A stretch of 64,000 nucleotides of DNA, from assembly GCA_039968605.1 (NCBI GenBank), contig JBDVPM010000008.1:1364001-1428000 (forward strand), written 5' to 3'. The notes beneath the pieces are model-generated. The model was not told where the DNA came from. It searched no databases and saw nothing but the letters and a program-made list of their open reading frames with translations. Below, piece after piece: positions 1 through 9,742 of the stretch. How positions within the stretch are numbered: the stretch's first letter is position 1; the number at the start of each line of letters is the position of its first letter. Source of the stretch: Alteripontixanthobacter sp. Its GTDB lineage: Bacteria > Pseudomonadota > Alphaproteobacteria > Sphingomonadales > Sphingomonadaceae. The position numbers were made by a program, and so were the translations under genes.

Positions 1-1938
1 AGTCGCATCGCCCCCTGCGCCGCTTTCGTTGCGTTCGGCATCTGCGTTGGCAGACAACGTGGTGGGCCCGCCAATCGTTACAGACCCCGTCGCGCCCGTG
101 AATATCTCGGCCCTACCGCCGAATGCATTCACTTTTCGCTGTGAAATTCCGTTAGAGTCCAAGACGGATGCGCTTGCGATAAGGGAAGCATTACCCCCGA
201 TGGTGATATTGCCTCCACTCTCGAGCACACCAATAATCGCAATGCCCCCCTTGGCGTCGCCAATCGGACCGCCGGCTCCATTGTCTGCCAATGCTTGCGC
301 AAGAGCGCTGGCGGACAGGCTAGCGTCACCGCCAATTGACAAGCTTCCATCATTGCTAGCTAAGATCTGGGACGTGCCAGCTTGATATTCAGTGCTGTTG
401 TTAAGTGTATCGATGAATATTCCGATACCTGACGAGAGGAAGGCGTCGCCAGCGATAGCTATCGAGCCGCCATCAGCTACGATTTCCGCGGTCCCGCCGC
501 GAGCCGCCAACTGCGTTGACGTTGCGGGATCGAAGCCGGCAGTAGCCGAAGCTATTACGGTCAGATCGCCTGCAACCGAGATTGTTCCCGGCCCGTTCGT
601 CCGCACGGAGGCGATGCCACCCTGAGCCTCCATCAAACCGCTAGGGCCGCTCGGCGAATGCCGTGACCGCGCGCTCAACAAAACGTCCCCACCGAACGTC
701 AGACTATTTTCATTGTTGGTGGAGATGACGGCGGAACCTCTGCCTGCCAAGAGGACATCCTTGGCAAACGAAGACGGCCCGTTCGCTCCATCGATTATTG
801 CATTGTCTGACGTGATAACCGCTAGGCGGCTATCGACTGTAAGATTTTGCAGAACGATATTCGCTTCGCCCGGGATCATAGGGTCAAAAAATAAAAAATT
901 GGTTTCCGCACTTCGTGGAAAATCGCCTGGGCTTGCCGAAGCCACGACATCGTAATTGCCGGAGATGATAATTTCCCCGTTGTCGATCTCGGCACTCGCT
1001 GCAGGCCGAAATCCCAGATTGCCGCTGAAAAGCATCTGGATCGGGTCGGCCTGCGCCTTGCCCACACCATAAATCACATGCTCGTCACCAACGCCGCTGC
1101 TCGCCGGACCGGTGGTGGTGCCGAAGTGATCGATGGCGGTCCCCACGGTCGTCCCCACCGGAATGGCGATATCGAACAATCCGCCGGCATAGCTGACATT
1201 GACCTCGGTCGCCGCGATATAGGCGGTGGAGCCGTTGATATCGACTGTTCCGCCCTGGATGATCTGCGGCGCTGCGGCGAGCAGGAAGCTGTTTTCGGGG
1301 CTGCCGGTGATCTGCGCGCCGGGATCGATCTGGATGCGCGCGGTGCTGGTCGATGGGGCGAGTAAATTCAACGTGTTGCCGGTGGTGAAACCGGCAAATT
1401 GCTGCAGATTGGGCTCCAACGTGGTAAGGATCAGCTGCCCCACATCGAACACGGCGTTCGAACCGATCAGGATGCCGGAGGGGGAATAGAACGCCACCGT
1501 GCCGCCGGGCACGAAACTCTCGCTCGAATTCTGGAAAACGCGCGACAGAACCGTGCCGTTGAATACCGTGATGTCCCCATTTTGGGAGGGGAGGATCCGG
1601 TTCAGCACTGCAAAGTCGGAATTGAACGTCCGGAATGTGCCCGTGGCACCGGCGGGCAGAAAAGTTTCCGCCGTTCCGTTGGAATCCTGGAATGGAACCC
1701 AGTCGATGACAGCAGTTGCGGAACTTACCGTCACCGTATCCTGATTGGGCTGCCGATCGATCGTGGCCGAACCCTGCACAACGGTGGGTTCGGCGTTGAA
1801 CGCTACGCCCGGATTGTTAATTAACTGTGCGGCTGCCTTTTCCGGAGCGAGCGCCAGTGCGACCGACATTGCGAGCCCGGCGCTGGACAGCATCAGGCTG
1901 TTCTTGCGGGCGTTCGGTTTGATTATGGTAGCGGTCAT
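1..1938 (-). CDS. Filamentous haemagglutinin-like exoprotein (TpsA), 3' end outside window
   Basis: The frame is open from an ATG at 1938 to the window edge, giving the first 646 residues; the C-terminus is missing. Residues 1-38 are a signal peptide with KPNARK followed by a long hydrophobic stretch ending at AAAQ. Next comes a TPS secretion domain; SPSGILIGSNA followed by FDVGQL (around residues 150-170) resembles the conserved NPNG-type block of haemagglutinin-family exoproteins. The rest is a repetitive, Gly/Ser/Ala/Asn-rich sequence with recurring SIGGDASLSA, TIGGNASLIA and SVAGDLTVIA units, as expected for a right-handed beta-helix. SD GGAG lies upstream. The start is one base past the stop of the transporter gene upstream, so the two form one operon. 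Adhesin, toxin or other roles cannot be told apart without the C-terminus. Confidence 0.85.
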   Translation of the reverse strand, partial: MTATIIKPNARKNSLMLSSAGLAMSVALALAPEKAAAQLINNPGVAFNAEPTVVQGSATIDRQPNQDTVTVSSATAVIDWVPFQDSNGTAETFLPAGATGTFRTFNSDFAVLNRILPSQNGDITVFNGTVLSRVFQNSSESFVPGGTVAFYSPSGILIGSNAVFDVGQLILTTLEPNLQQFAGFTTGNTLNLLAPSTSTARIQIDPGAQITGSPENSFLLAAAPQIIQGGTVDINGSTAYIAATEVNVSYAGGLFDIAIPVGTTVGTAIDHFGTTTGPASSGVGDEHVIYGVGKAQADPIQMLFSGNLGFRPAASAEIDNGEIIISGNYDVVASASPGDFPRSAETNFLFFDPMIPGEANIVLQNLTVDSRLAVITSDNAIIDGANGPSSFAKDVLLAGRGSAVISTNNENSLTFGGDVLLSARSRHSPSGPSGLMEAQGGIASVRTNGPGTISVAGDLTVIASATAGFDPATSTQLAARGGTAEIVADGGSIAIAGDAFLSSGIGIFIDTLNNSTEYQAGTSQILASNDGSLSIGGDASLSASALAQALADNGAGGPIGDAKGGIAIIGVLESGGNITIGGNASLIASASVLDSNGISQRKVNAFGGRAEIFTGATGSVTIGGPTTLSANADAERNESGAGGDAT

Positions 1939-1939
1939 C

Positions 1940-3796
1940 TCAAAATCTCCAGGGGAGCAGTCGGGCAGTTACGGAAAGGAGCACACGGACATCGCCGCGC
2001 GTGGCGGCAAGGTCGGGGCGTTCGAGCGGTACGGCTACCGTCAAATTGCCTTGCAGCGCGCCGCCATAGGCGAAGCGCACGCCCCCGCCCGCCGACCACA
2101 AACGGTCGGGATTGAGCGGTCTTCGGCTGGGATCCTCGTTCCAGGTCCAGGCGGCATCGGTGAAGACGTAAGGCTGCCAGGCGAAGCTTTCGGCGCTGTC
2201 CAGCGCGAGCGAGCCGTAGCGCAACTCCGCGCTCAGCCCGACGCCGCTATCGCCCAATACTGCACCCGGGTCATAGCCGCGCCCGATCGAATAAGTGCCT
2301 GCCGAAAATTCCTCGAAAGCAGGCAATGGATCGCCGGACACCTGTCCATCGGCGCGCAATGCGAAGGTTATGTCGGGTATCGGGCGATACTCGCCCTCCA
2401 ACCCTGCGCGCAGCACCAGCGGTGTGGGATCGGCCTCGATCCGGCTGGGGGTCGCCGCGCCGCCGGCTGCACAAGCGAGCAGATCGGGACGGCAATCGGG
2501 GCTGGCATCGAAAATGTCGAAACCCTGGCGCAGCTCGATATTGCCGGAGAGCCGTTTCTTCGGCTCGAACGGAGTGTATCCGCCGATCCTGGCGATACTA
2601 TCGGCATCGGTGGTAACGAAATCCACCCGCGCATAGCCCATGCGCACCCGGTCGCGGGTCAATGCGAAATCGTTGAGCTCGACATCCTGATCGACATAAT
2701 CGAACCCGCCCGAGACGAATACCGATTCCGTCCGGCGGCGCACCACGGGATAGCGGGCGTAGATGCTGGCAAAATAGGTATCCGATTCGACATCGAAACC
2801 GGGCAGGCGGATGTCTGGATTGGTGTGCGAATAGGTAAATTGTCCGCCGAAGGTCAGCCCTTCGGGCCCGACGCGAAAATCATGCGTCAGCTGGATCGTC
2901 TGCTGCTCCGAAAATTCGGCGGTAGTAAAGAAGGACAGCGAGGTTCGGTCGCCCAGCCCGGTCAGGTCGTATATCTCGCCGCGCAGCAACCCGCCGAACC
3001 GGCCCAACGCCTTCGAACCGTAATTCTGTACGTTGAGATCGATCGCGCCGCGCCGCCTCAGCACCGCCACCTCGCCCAGCAGATCGCCCGGTTCGCCGCC
3101 CGCAGCCGGGCGCAGCGACAGCCGCACGTCCACACCCGGAATATCGTCGGCCAGCAGCAAATACCGCTCCGCATCGCGGGTGTTGAACACGTCGTTGCCG
3201 GTGAGCTGCTCCAGATAGCCAGCCACCAGACGTTCGGACGGTCCGGCATCGCCGCGCACGCGCACTGCGGTCAACCGGCCGAACACCACGCGAAATTCGG
3301 CGCTGCCATCGGCCAGCCGCTGTTCGGGAATTTCTACCGTCGCGAGATAACCTGCCTCGGTCAGGATCTGCCGCGCATTGGCACGCACGTCGCACAGGAC
3401 GGACAGCGGCAGATCGCGGCCGAGATAGCCTTCATAAGCGGGCCTGAGGGAAATTTCCGGAGCGCGTTCGGCCCCGGCGAAAGTCACATCGCTCAGGGTC
3501 AGGCGAATATCGGCATAGCGCGGATCGTCCAGCGCGCAGGGCAGACGCTCCATTCCGCCATCGATGGTCAGCGTCACATCGCGGCGCGGCTCTTCGCGCG
3601 CTTGCGGCGGGGCCAGCTCGTCCCGCGTAGGCGGCGACACCTGGCCCGGTACGGATTGTGCGATGGCAGTCTGCGATACGCTGGCGGCGAGCACCGCTGC
3701 TATCGCCATACCGAAACGGCGCCGTATGGATCTGCTGGCAAGCGGACCGCACGACCTTGAACCGAGAATCCTCGAATTGCCGAAATAAGTATCCAA
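1940..3796 (-). CDS. ShlB/FhaC/HecB-family two-partner secretion transporter (TpsB)
   Basis: This 618-residue outer-membrane protein should export the exoprotein encoded directly downstream. The start is TTG at 3796 with GGGGGA seven bases before it. A basic stretch (SIRRRF) and a hydrophobic core ending at QTAIAQS form a signal peptide with an unusually long N-region of about 28 residues. A POTRA region follows (about 70-220), then a beta-barrel with many alternating aromatic strands. IGRGYDPGA near residue 510 matches the VRGY/F loop-6 motif of Omp85-type transporters, and the protein ends in Phe as barrel proteins do. It is translationally coupled to tpsA (stop and start separated by one base). 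Confidence 0.9.
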   Translation of the reverse strand: MDTYFGNSRILGSRSCGPLASRSIRRRFGMAIAAVLAASVSQTAIAQSVPGQVSPPTRDELAPPQAREEPRRDVTLTIDGGMERLPCALDDPRYADIRLTLSDVTFAGAERAPEISLRPAYEGYLGRDLPLSVLCDVRANARQILTEAGYLATVEIPEQRLADGSAEFRVVFGRLTAVRVRGDAGPSERLVAGYLEQLTGNDVFNTRDAERYLLLADDIPGVDVRLSLRPAAGGEPGDLLGEVAVLRRRGAIDLNVQNYGSKALGRFGGLLRGEIYDLTGLGDRTSLSFFTTAEFSEQQTIQLTHDFRVGPEGLTFGGQFTYSHTNPDIRLPGFDVESDTYFASIYARYPVVRRRTESVFVSGGFDYVDQDVELNDFALTRDRVRMGYARVDFVTTDADSIARIGGYTPFEPKKRLSGNIELRQGFDIFDASPDCRPDLLACAAGGAATPSRIEADPTPLVLRAGLEGEYRPIPDITFALRADGQVSGDPLPAFEEFSAGTYSIGRGYDPGAVLGDSGVGLSAELRYGSLALDSAESFAWQPYVFTDAAWTWNEDPSRRPLNPDRLWSAGGGVRFAYGGALQGNLTVAVPLERPDLAATRGDVRVLLSVTARLLPWRF

Positions 3797-4157
3797 AGTG
3801 TTTCCCCCACTCGATCGACGTATTGCTTACAGCGTTCGAACATACCGCACCCGGGGGCACGGCATGAAAGCAACGCAGCATTTGCGCATCGATCGGCAGG
3901 GTACGATCACCCAGACAGACGAAGCGCAGTAACTGCGCAGGCGACTCGTCTTGTTTTTTTTGGCGACCTCAAATTGCATCATGGCTGCATTCCGGTTCGC
4001 TTTCAATGTCTTTAAGGAATGACTGGAAGATCGCATGTGCGCTTGATCACACCGGCGATCACGTCTTTTCGCTGCGGCCAGCATGGTTCGAGACCGCCCG
4101 ATGATCCACCGGTAAAAACACTGGCAGAGGCGGGCCGCGGCGGTTAGGGGCCGGGCA
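3797..4157. other. Intergenic region between tpsB and phoR
   Basis: A 361-base gap between divergent genes, so it should carry promoters for both. I see one clear palindrome (listed separately) and an eight-T run at about 3952-3960, but no convincing -35/-10 pair, no Pho box and no RNA gene. The stretch before phoR ends with GGGG seven bases from the start codon. Confidence 0.6.
3924..3938. repeat. Palindrome upstream of tpsB
   Basis: GCGCAGT and ACTGCGC are perfect 7-base inverted arms around a single A. It lies about 130 bases upstream of the tpsB start, in a gap between divergent genes, where a dimeric regulator could bind. It is too far from the T run to act as a standard terminator for either gene. 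Confidence 0.45.
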
Positions 4158-5369
4158 ATGCCCAACCGCCCCGCACTGCCATGGCCCGGCCTTATCATTG
4201 CCTTTATCTCGGCAATCGCATTATTCCTGCTTGGCCTCGGCTTCTGGCTGGCAGTGGGAGTTTTCGCCATCTGGGCCGGAACGCTGTGGCTGGTGGCCAG
4301 CGAACATGACGGCGAAGCCCGCACCCCTGCCGAAGCGCCGCTCGATACCAACCGCATGGCCGACCTGATCGAATTTGCCGGCAATCCGCTGATCCTGACC
4401 GATCGCAACCGTATCGCGATTGCCAATCGCGCCGCCCGCAAGACGCTGGGCTCTCATATCATCGGGCAGGACGTGCGCGTGGCGTTGCGGCATCCCGATG
4501 CGCTGAAGCTGGTGGATAAGGGGCGCAGCGGCAGCACGCTTGCGCGCGGCATGTCCCGCCGCCGCGACGTGTGGCGCATCAGCCGGCAGGGACTGGATGG
4601 CGACCTGGCCGTGATCGAGCTGATCAATCGCACGGCGGAAGAAGATATCGGCCGGGCCCATACCGATTTCGTGGCCAATGCCAGCCACGAATTGCGCACG
4701 CCGCTCGCCTCCATCATCGGCTATGTCGAGACGCTGGAGGAAGGCGGTACCAATCTCGACGAGGAAAAGCGCACCAAGTTCCGTCAGACGATCCTGCGCG
4801 AGGCGCGCCGATTGCAGCAGCTGGTCAGCGACCTGATGTCGCTATCGCGCATCGAAGCGGAAAAGCACGAAGTGCCCGGCGAGCATATTGCGCTGGGGCC
4901 ACTGGTCGAACGCGCCGCCCGCGATGCCGCCGGGAGCGAGCGTACGGCAAGGCTCGACCTGACGCTGGATACGGCGCCGATCATCGAAGGTGACACGCAG
5001 CAGATCGAACAATTGGTGCGCAACCTGGTCGACAATGCGCTCAAATACGGCAGTGCGGATGGCCGGGTGTCGGTCTCGCTCAGCCATCAGCAGCAGGATA
5101 ATCGTGCGGTTCTGGAAGTAACCGACCAGGGCGAAGGGATCGCGCAGGAACATATCCCCCATCTTACCCGCCGCTTCTATCGTACCGATCCGGGCCGCAG
5201 CCGCGCGTCGGGCGGAACCGGGCTGGGACTGGCAATCGTCAAGCATATTGTGGAACGCCACCGCGCAAGGCTCGACATAAAGAGCAAGCTGGGCGAAGGG
5301 ACGAGCTTCATCGTACGGTTTCCCGTGCTGGAAATCGCACCTTCGGAAGGCGGGGATGCGCTGTCATAA
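4158..5369 (+). CDS. phoR: Phosphate regulon sensor histidine kinase PhoR
   Basis: A 403-residue membrane histidine kinase. Two hydrophobic segments (about 10-30 and 32-47) anchor the N-terminus, then a PAS-like linker (about 65-155). The DHp domain holds the phospho-acceptor His177 in ASHELRTPLASIIGY, followed by a HATPase domain with the N box (NLVDNALKYG) and G boxes (DQGEGI, GGTGLGLAIVKHI). It should phosphorylate PhoB when phosphate is scarce; the pst genes and phoU follow and phoB closes the block, which identifies it as PhoR rather than a generic kinase. Its last codons overlap a Pho box. Confidence 0.93.
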   Translation: MPNRPALPWPGLIIAFISAIALFLLGLGFWLAVGVFAIWAGTLWLVASEHDGEARTPAEAPLDTNRMADLIEFAGNPLILTDRNRIAIANRAARKTLGSHIIGQDVRVALRHPDALKLVDKGRSGSTLARGMSRRRDVWRISRQGLDGDLAVIELINRTAEEDIGRAHTDFVANASHELRTPLASIIGYVETLEEGGTNLDEEKRTKFRQTILREARRLQQLVSDLMSLSRIEAEKHEVPGEHIALGPLVERAARDAAGSERTARLDLTLDTAPIIEGDTQQIEQLVRNLVDNALKYGSADGRVSVSLSHQQQDNRAVLEVTDQGEGIAQEHIPHLTRRFYRTDPGRSRASGGTGLGLAIVKHIVERHRARLDIKSKLGEGTSFIVRFPVLEIAPSEGGDALS

Positions 5370-5382
5370 ACCTGTCATAAAA
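5361..5382 (+). promoter_or_regulatory. Pho box at the end of phoR, upstream of pstC
   Basis: Two perfect copies of CTGTCAT (5361-5367 and 5372-5378) are spaced 11 bases apart with A/T-rich linkers, matching the PhoB-binding consensus. The first copy contains the phoR stop codon. It lies about 175 bases upstream of pstC, so a PhoB-activated promoter inside the operon can drive the transport genes separately from phoR. Confidence 0.88.
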
Positions 5383-5556
5383 ACATCCCATGCGCTGCTA
5401 TCGCTCCGCGATGGGAATGCATCGGACATGCCGGGAGGCAAAGCGGAACAAGTATGAACCAAGCAAACCTGCCTGATTCGCTGCCGCCCCCGACGCCATT
5501 GCTATCCCCGCCTCGAACTGCCGCCCGCTGACCTTTCCGTTCTGGACCGCCACTGA

Positions 5557-6936
5557 ATGTCTCCGCTCATGCTCCTTCTTGCCGCCATCGGCCTGGCAGT
5601 CGCCGGGTGGGTAGCTGCGCGTTCGAAGGCGATGGCGTTTCAAGGCGCCAGCAGCAGCGGCCGGATAGTGGCTCGTCCGAACTATCACGGGTGGTATGTC
5701 GCGCTGTGGGTATTCATCCCGACGGCGATTTTCGTGGCGATCTGGGCGGCAATTTCGCCCGGTCTGATTACCGGCACGGTGCTCGCAAGCCCTGCCGCAG
5801 CCGATCTTCCGGCGTTCGGTTTCCAGCGCGATACGCTGCTGAGCGAAGCGCGCTCGGTCGCGAGCGGGCAAGCGATGGCGGTGTTCAATCCCGATGCGCG
5901 CGCTTTGGTGGAGCCGTACCGAGAAGCGATTGCGCGCTATAACTGGATCGGCCTGGCTGCCGCACTGGTTATCGCATTCGCCGGCGGGGCGTACTCGTTC
6001 CTCCGGCTCAACCCCGATTTCACCGCGCGCACGCGGGTTGAGCGGATCGTGATGGCAATCCTACTGATCGCCTCGCTGGTGGCCATACTGACCACGCTCG
6101 GCATCCTTGCCAGCCTGGTGTTCGAGACGATCCGGTTCTTCGGCATGGTGAACCCGGTCGATTTCCTGTTCGGCACCGCATGGGGGCCGGACGTTACCGC
6201 CAGCACCGCCGATCCCAGCCGTTACGGCGCGGTGCCGCTGTTCTGGGGCACCATTTTCATCGGTGCGATCATCGCGATGATCGTGGCCATCCCGCTCGGC
6301 CTGATGAGCGCGATCTGGCTGACCCAATATGCCGCACCGGGGCTGCGCAAGGTGCTGAAACCGGCGCTGGAGATTCTGGCCGGCGTGCCGACGGTGGTCT
6401 ATGGCTATTTTGCCGCGCTCACCATCGCGCCCGGTATTCGCGACATTGCCGTATCGTTGGGCGCTACCAATGCCAGCAGCGAAAGCGCGCTGGCGGCGGG
6501 CCTCGTGATGGGGGTGATGATTATTCCGTTCGTCAGCTCGATGGCCGACGATTCCATCGCAGCCGTACCCAGCGCCATGCGCGATGGCAGCCTGGCGATG
6601 GGTGCAACCCAGTCCGAAACGATCAAGCGTGTCCTTGTGCCTGCGGCCCTGCCCGGCATCGTGGCGGGCATCATGCTGGCCGTCAGCCGCGCTATCGGTG
6701 AAACCATGATCGTGGTGATGGCCGCCAGCACTGCTGCCAATCTGACCGGCAACCCGCTGGAGGCGATGACCACCGTCACCGTCCAGATCGTGGCCCTGCT
6801 GACCGGGGAGAACAGCTTCGATTCGCCCGCCACACTCAGCGCCTTTGCATTGGGCTTCGTGCTGTTCGTGGTGACATTGGCGCTCAACTTTATCGCCCTG
6901 CGCGTCGTCAAGAGGTTCCGCGAAGCCTATGAGTGA
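5557..6936 (+). CDS. pstC: Phosphate ABC transporter permease PstC
   Basis: A 459-residue inner-membrane permease of the PstSCAB phosphate importer. An in-frame TGA lies directly before the ATG, so this is the longest possible start. The C-terminal 280 residues hold the six-helix BPD transport domain with the EAA-type loop (AMRDGSLAMGATQSETIKRVL then LPGIVAGIM). The N-terminal 170 residues, with extra membrane segments at about 3-20, 45-70, 130-150 and 165-190, make it much longer than the roughly 320-residue E. coli protein. No pstS gene lies in the block. pstA overlaps its end by eight bases. Confidence 0.93.
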   Translation: MSPLMLLLAAIGLAVAGWVAARSKAMAFQGASSSGRIVARPNYHGWYVALWVFIPTAIFVAIWAAISPGLITGTVLASPAAADLPAFGFQRDTLLSEARSVASGQAMAVFNPDARALVEPYREAIARYNWIGLAAALVIAFAGGAYSFLRLNPDFTARTRVERIVMAILLIASLVAILTTLGILASLVFETIRFFGMVNPVDFLFGTAWGPDVTASTADPSRYGAVPLFWGTIFIGAIIAMIVAIPLGLMSAIWLTQYAAPGLRKVLKPALEILAGVPTVVYGYFAALTIAPGIRDIAVSLGATNASSESALAAGLVMGVMIIPFVSSMADDSIAAVPSAMRDGSLAMGATQSETIKRVLVPAALPGIVAGIMLAVSRAIGETMIVVMAASTAANLTGNPLEAMTTVTVQIVALLTGENSFDSPATLSAFALGFVLFVVTLALNFIALRVVKRFREAYE

Positions 6937-8218
6937 CACGGCCCCCACCCCGCCCCCGGCGCCCGTGATGGATTCCGGACGGGCTTCTACGCGCTCCCCC
7001 GCCTTCGAAGCGCGGCTGAAGAAGCGTTATGCCAAGGAAAAGCGTTTCCGACTGATGGGGATGAGCGCGGTGATCTTCTCGGTCGCCGTGCTGGTGTTCC
7101 TGCTTGCCACCATGACGATCAACGGCATTGGCGGTTTCCAGCGGGCCGAGTTGAAAATCCCGGTCGATTTCGCCTCCGCCCAGCTACCCGTTGGCCAGCC
7201 CGCGCTGGAGCAAACCGGCGCGCTGCAATCCCTGCAAGCCGCGGGCCTGCCCGAACTGATCGCGATGAGCGCGCAGGATGCCTTGGGCGAGGATGCGGCG
7301 GGCGAGCTCAACACGGATGCATGGCGTGTCGCCGCCGACAAGATCATCGCCGATCCCGGCTTGCTGCAATCGGATGCCGAATTGTGGCTACCTGCCAGCA
7401 GCGGCCTCGCCGCCGGGCTGGAGGGCGAGGGATCGCCGGAAGACGTGGCGATGGCCGGGCAGCTTTATGACAGCGGCCAGTTGGCCAATCGGTTCGATGG
7501 CGGATTTCTCAGCCGGTCCGATGCCACCGACCCGCAGCTGGTCGGCATCTGGGCGGCGCTCAAGGGCAGTTTCCTGACGATGATCGTCACGCTGTTGCTG
7601 GCCTTTCCGATCGGTGTGCTGGCGGCCCTGTACCTTGAGGAATACGCGCCGAAAAACCGCTGGACCGATGTGATCGAGGTGTCGATCAACAATCTGGCGG
7701 CGGTGCCCTCGATCATTTTCGGTCTGCTCGGGCTGGCGGTGTTCCTCACCATATTTCCCAACCTTCGCTCCGCCCCGTTGATCGGCGGCATGACGCTGGC
7801 GTTGATGACGATGCCGGTGATCGTGATTTCGGGGCGCAACGCGATCAAGGCCGTGCCGCCCAGTATTCGCGACGGCGCGCTGGCCGTCGGCGCATCGCCG
7901 GTGCAGGTCGTGTTCCACCACGTCCTGCCGCTTGCCCTGCCCGGCATCCTGACCGGCACGATCATCGGCATGGCCCGCGCGCTGGGTGAAACCGCCCCGC
8001 TGCTGCTGATCGGGATGCGCGCATTTGTGGCGACGCCGCCCGATGGCTTCACCTCTGCCGCCACAGTCCTGCCGATGCAGATATTCCTGTGGTCGGACGA
8101 AATCGATCGCGGTTTCGTGGAGCGGACATCCGCCGCCATTATCGTGCTATTGGGCTTCCTCCTGCTGATGAATGGCTTGGCCATCTATCTGCGCAACAAA
8201 TTCGAGAAGAGCTGGTGA
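6929..8218 (+). CDS. pstA: Phosphate ABC transporter permease PstA
   Basis: A 429-residue partner of PstC. A cytoplasmic basic N-terminus (to about 45) precedes one membrane helix (about 46-66), then about 130 residues that should be periplasmic (rich in Ala/Leu/Asp), and then the BPD permease domain with the EAA loop ([23 protein letters not shown] split by the usual LPGILTG). E. coli PstA is about 296 residues, so the insert between the first and second helices is the main difference, mirroring the enlarged N-terminus of PstC. Its stop overlaps the GTG start of pstB by four bases. Confidence 0.93.
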   Translation: MSDTAPTPPPAPVMDSGRASTRSPAFEARLKKRYAKEKRFRLMGMSAVIFSVAVLVFLLATMTINGIGGFQRAELKIPVDFASAQLPVGQPALEQTGALQSLQAAGLPELIAMSAQDALGEDAAGELNTDAWRVAADKIIADPGLLQSDAELWLPASSGLAAGLEGEGSPEDVAMAGQLYDSGQLANRFDGGFLSRSDATDPQLVGIWAALKGSFLTMIVTLLLAFPIGVLAALYLEEYAPKNRWTDVIEVSINNLAAVPSIIFGLLGLAVFLTIFPNLRSAPLIGGMTLALMTMPVIVISGRNAIKAVPPSIRDGALAVGASPVQVVFHHVLPLALPGILTGTIIGMARALGETAPLLLIGMRAFVATPPDGFTSAATVLPMQIFLWSDEIDRGFVERTSAAIIVLLGFLLLMNGLAIYLRNKFEKSW

Positions 8219-9003
8219 CCGTAATTCATCCCAATCTGGACGAGACCGAAGCGAAGATGCGCGCGCGGGATGTCTCGGTATTCTATTCGGACAAGATGGC
8301 GATCGACAACGTCTCGATCGATATCCCGACCGAATATGTCACTGCCTTCATCGGTCCGTCGGGCTGCGGCAAATCGACCTTCCTGCGCACGCTCAACCGC
8401 ATGAACGACACCATTCCCACCGCGCGGGTGGAAGGCGAGATCATGCTGGACGGGCAGGATATCTACCGCTCGCAAATGGATGTGGTGCAGCTGCGCGCGC
8501 GGGTCGGGATGGTGTTCCAGAAACCCAACCCGTTCCCCAAATCGATCTACGACAACATCGCCTATGGCCCCAAGATCCACGGGCTGGCGGAAACCAAGGA
8601 CGAGCTCGACGCGATTGTCGAAACTTCGCTGCAACGCGCCGGCCTGTGGAACGAGGTGAAGGACCGCCTGGCCGATAGCGGCACCGCATTGTCCGGCGGA
8701 CAGCAGCAACGGCTGTGCATTGCCCGTGCCATCGCGGTCGATCCCGAAGTTATCCTGATGGACGAACCGTGCAGCGCGCTCGACCCCATCGCCACCGCCA
8801 AGATCGAGGAACTGATCGACGACCTCAATGGCCGCTACGCCATCGTGATCGTCACCCACTCCATGCAGCAGGCCGCCCGCGTCTCACAGCGAACGGCCTT
8901 TTTTCACCTTGGAAAGATGGTAGAATACGGCCGCACAACGGACATATTCACCAATCCGCTCGAAGAACGGACCAAGGATTACATCACCGGCCGTTACGGT
9001 TAG
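8215..9003 (+). CDS. pstB: Phosphate ABC transporter ATP-binding protein PstB
   Basis: A 262-residue ATPase that powers phosphate import. I chose the GTG at 8215, which overlaps the pstA stop (GTGA) and gives the family's usual length; a longer reading from 8089 would run through pstA. Walker A is GPSGCGKST (47-55), the signature is LSGGQQQR, and Walker B is [13 protein letters not shown], followed by the H-loop in IVTHSMQQA. The Cys in the Walker A and the PCSALDP box are typical of PstB. Confidence 0.95.
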   Translation: MTVIHPNLDETEAKMRARDVSVFYSDKMAIDNVSIDIPTEYVTAFIGPSGCGKSTFLRTLNRMNDTIPTARVEGEIMLDGQDIYRSQMDVVQLRARVGMVFQKPNPFPKSIYDNIAYGPKIHGLAETKDELDAIVETSLQRAGLWNEVKDRLADSGTALSGGQQQRLCIARAIAVDPEVILMDEPCSALDPIATAKIEELIDDLNGRYAIVIVTHSMQQAARVSQRTAFFHLGKMVEYGRTTDIFTNPLEERTKDYITGRYG

Positions 9004-9025
9004 CAACGGCGCCAGGAGCAAGCAT

Positions 9026-9694
9026 TTGACCGAACATACCGTCAAGGCATTCGATGAAGACATTACCCGGCTGCGCGGCCTGATCGCGGAGATGGGCGGG
9101 CTTGCCGAAGTGTCGATCCAGGAAGCTCTTGAAGCGATGACCAAGGGCGACGAGGAACTCGCCAAGCGGGTGATCAAGCGCGACAAGAAAATCGATGCGC
9201 TGGAGATGGAAGTGGACCGGCTGGCGGTTCGAATCATCGCCCTGCGCGCACCAATGGCGGACGATCTGCGCGAAGTGATCGCCGCGCTGAAGATCGCCGG
9301 GGTGGTAGAGCGGATCGGCGATTATTCGAAAAACATCGCCAAACGCGTCGGCATGATCGAGGCGCGCAAGAAATTCGAACCGCTCGCCCTGCTGCCCGCA
9401 ATGGGCGAAATCGCTGCCGAGATGGTCCACGATGTGCTGACCGCCTACGCTGCGCGCGATCCAGTGCTGGCGCGCGAGGTGATCGCCACCGATGCCAAGG
9501 TCGATGCCTTTTACAATTCGATATTCCGCAATGTCGTCAGCTATATGATGGAGAACCCTGCCACCATTTCGAGTGCCGCGCAGATCCTGTTTGTCGCGCG
9601 CAATATCGAGCGGGTCGGCGACCATGCGACCAATGTTGCGGAAATGGTCCATTACGCGGCAACCGGCGATTACCCACCCGACCATGACGACTGA
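9026..9694 (+). CDS. phoU: Phosphate signalling protein PhoU
   Basis: A 222-residue all-helical protein made of two PhoU repeats, each with the conserved E/D-rich metal-binding helices (DDLREVIAALKIAGVVERIGDY in the first half and ARNIERVGDHATNVAE in the second). It keeps PhoR in the off state when phosphate is plentiful, by contact with the Pst transporter. The start is a TTG with CAGGAG nine bases upstream, 22 bases after pstB. Confidence 0.95.
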   Translation: MTEHTVKAFDEDITRLRGLIAEMGGLAEVSIQEALEAMTKGDEELAKRVIKRDKKIDALEMEVDRLAVRIIALRAPMADDLREVIAALKIAGVVERIGDYSKNIAKRVGMIEARKKFEPLALLPAMGEIAAEMVHDVLTAYAARDPVLAREVIATDAKVDAFYNSIFRNVVSYMMENPATISSAAQILFVARNIERVGDHATNVAEMVHYAATGDYPPDHDD

Positions 9695-9742
9695 CCAGCT
9701 TGCAAACGCGATGTAGCGCCCGAAATATGAGCCGACACATGG

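Noticed and set aside
1745-3760. A 671-codon open frame on the plus strand
   Set aside because: It is the mirror frame of tpsB, without recognisable motifs, and the minus-strand protein has clear transporter features.
3950-3962. A run of eight T near 3952
   Set aside because: The nearest hairpin is about 15 bases away and both flanking genes are divergent, so a terminator has no transcript to end.
5454-5531. A 25-codon open frame between phoR and pstC
   Set aside because: Proline-rich, no clear ribosome site at normal distance and no sign of conservation; it may simply be part of the leader.
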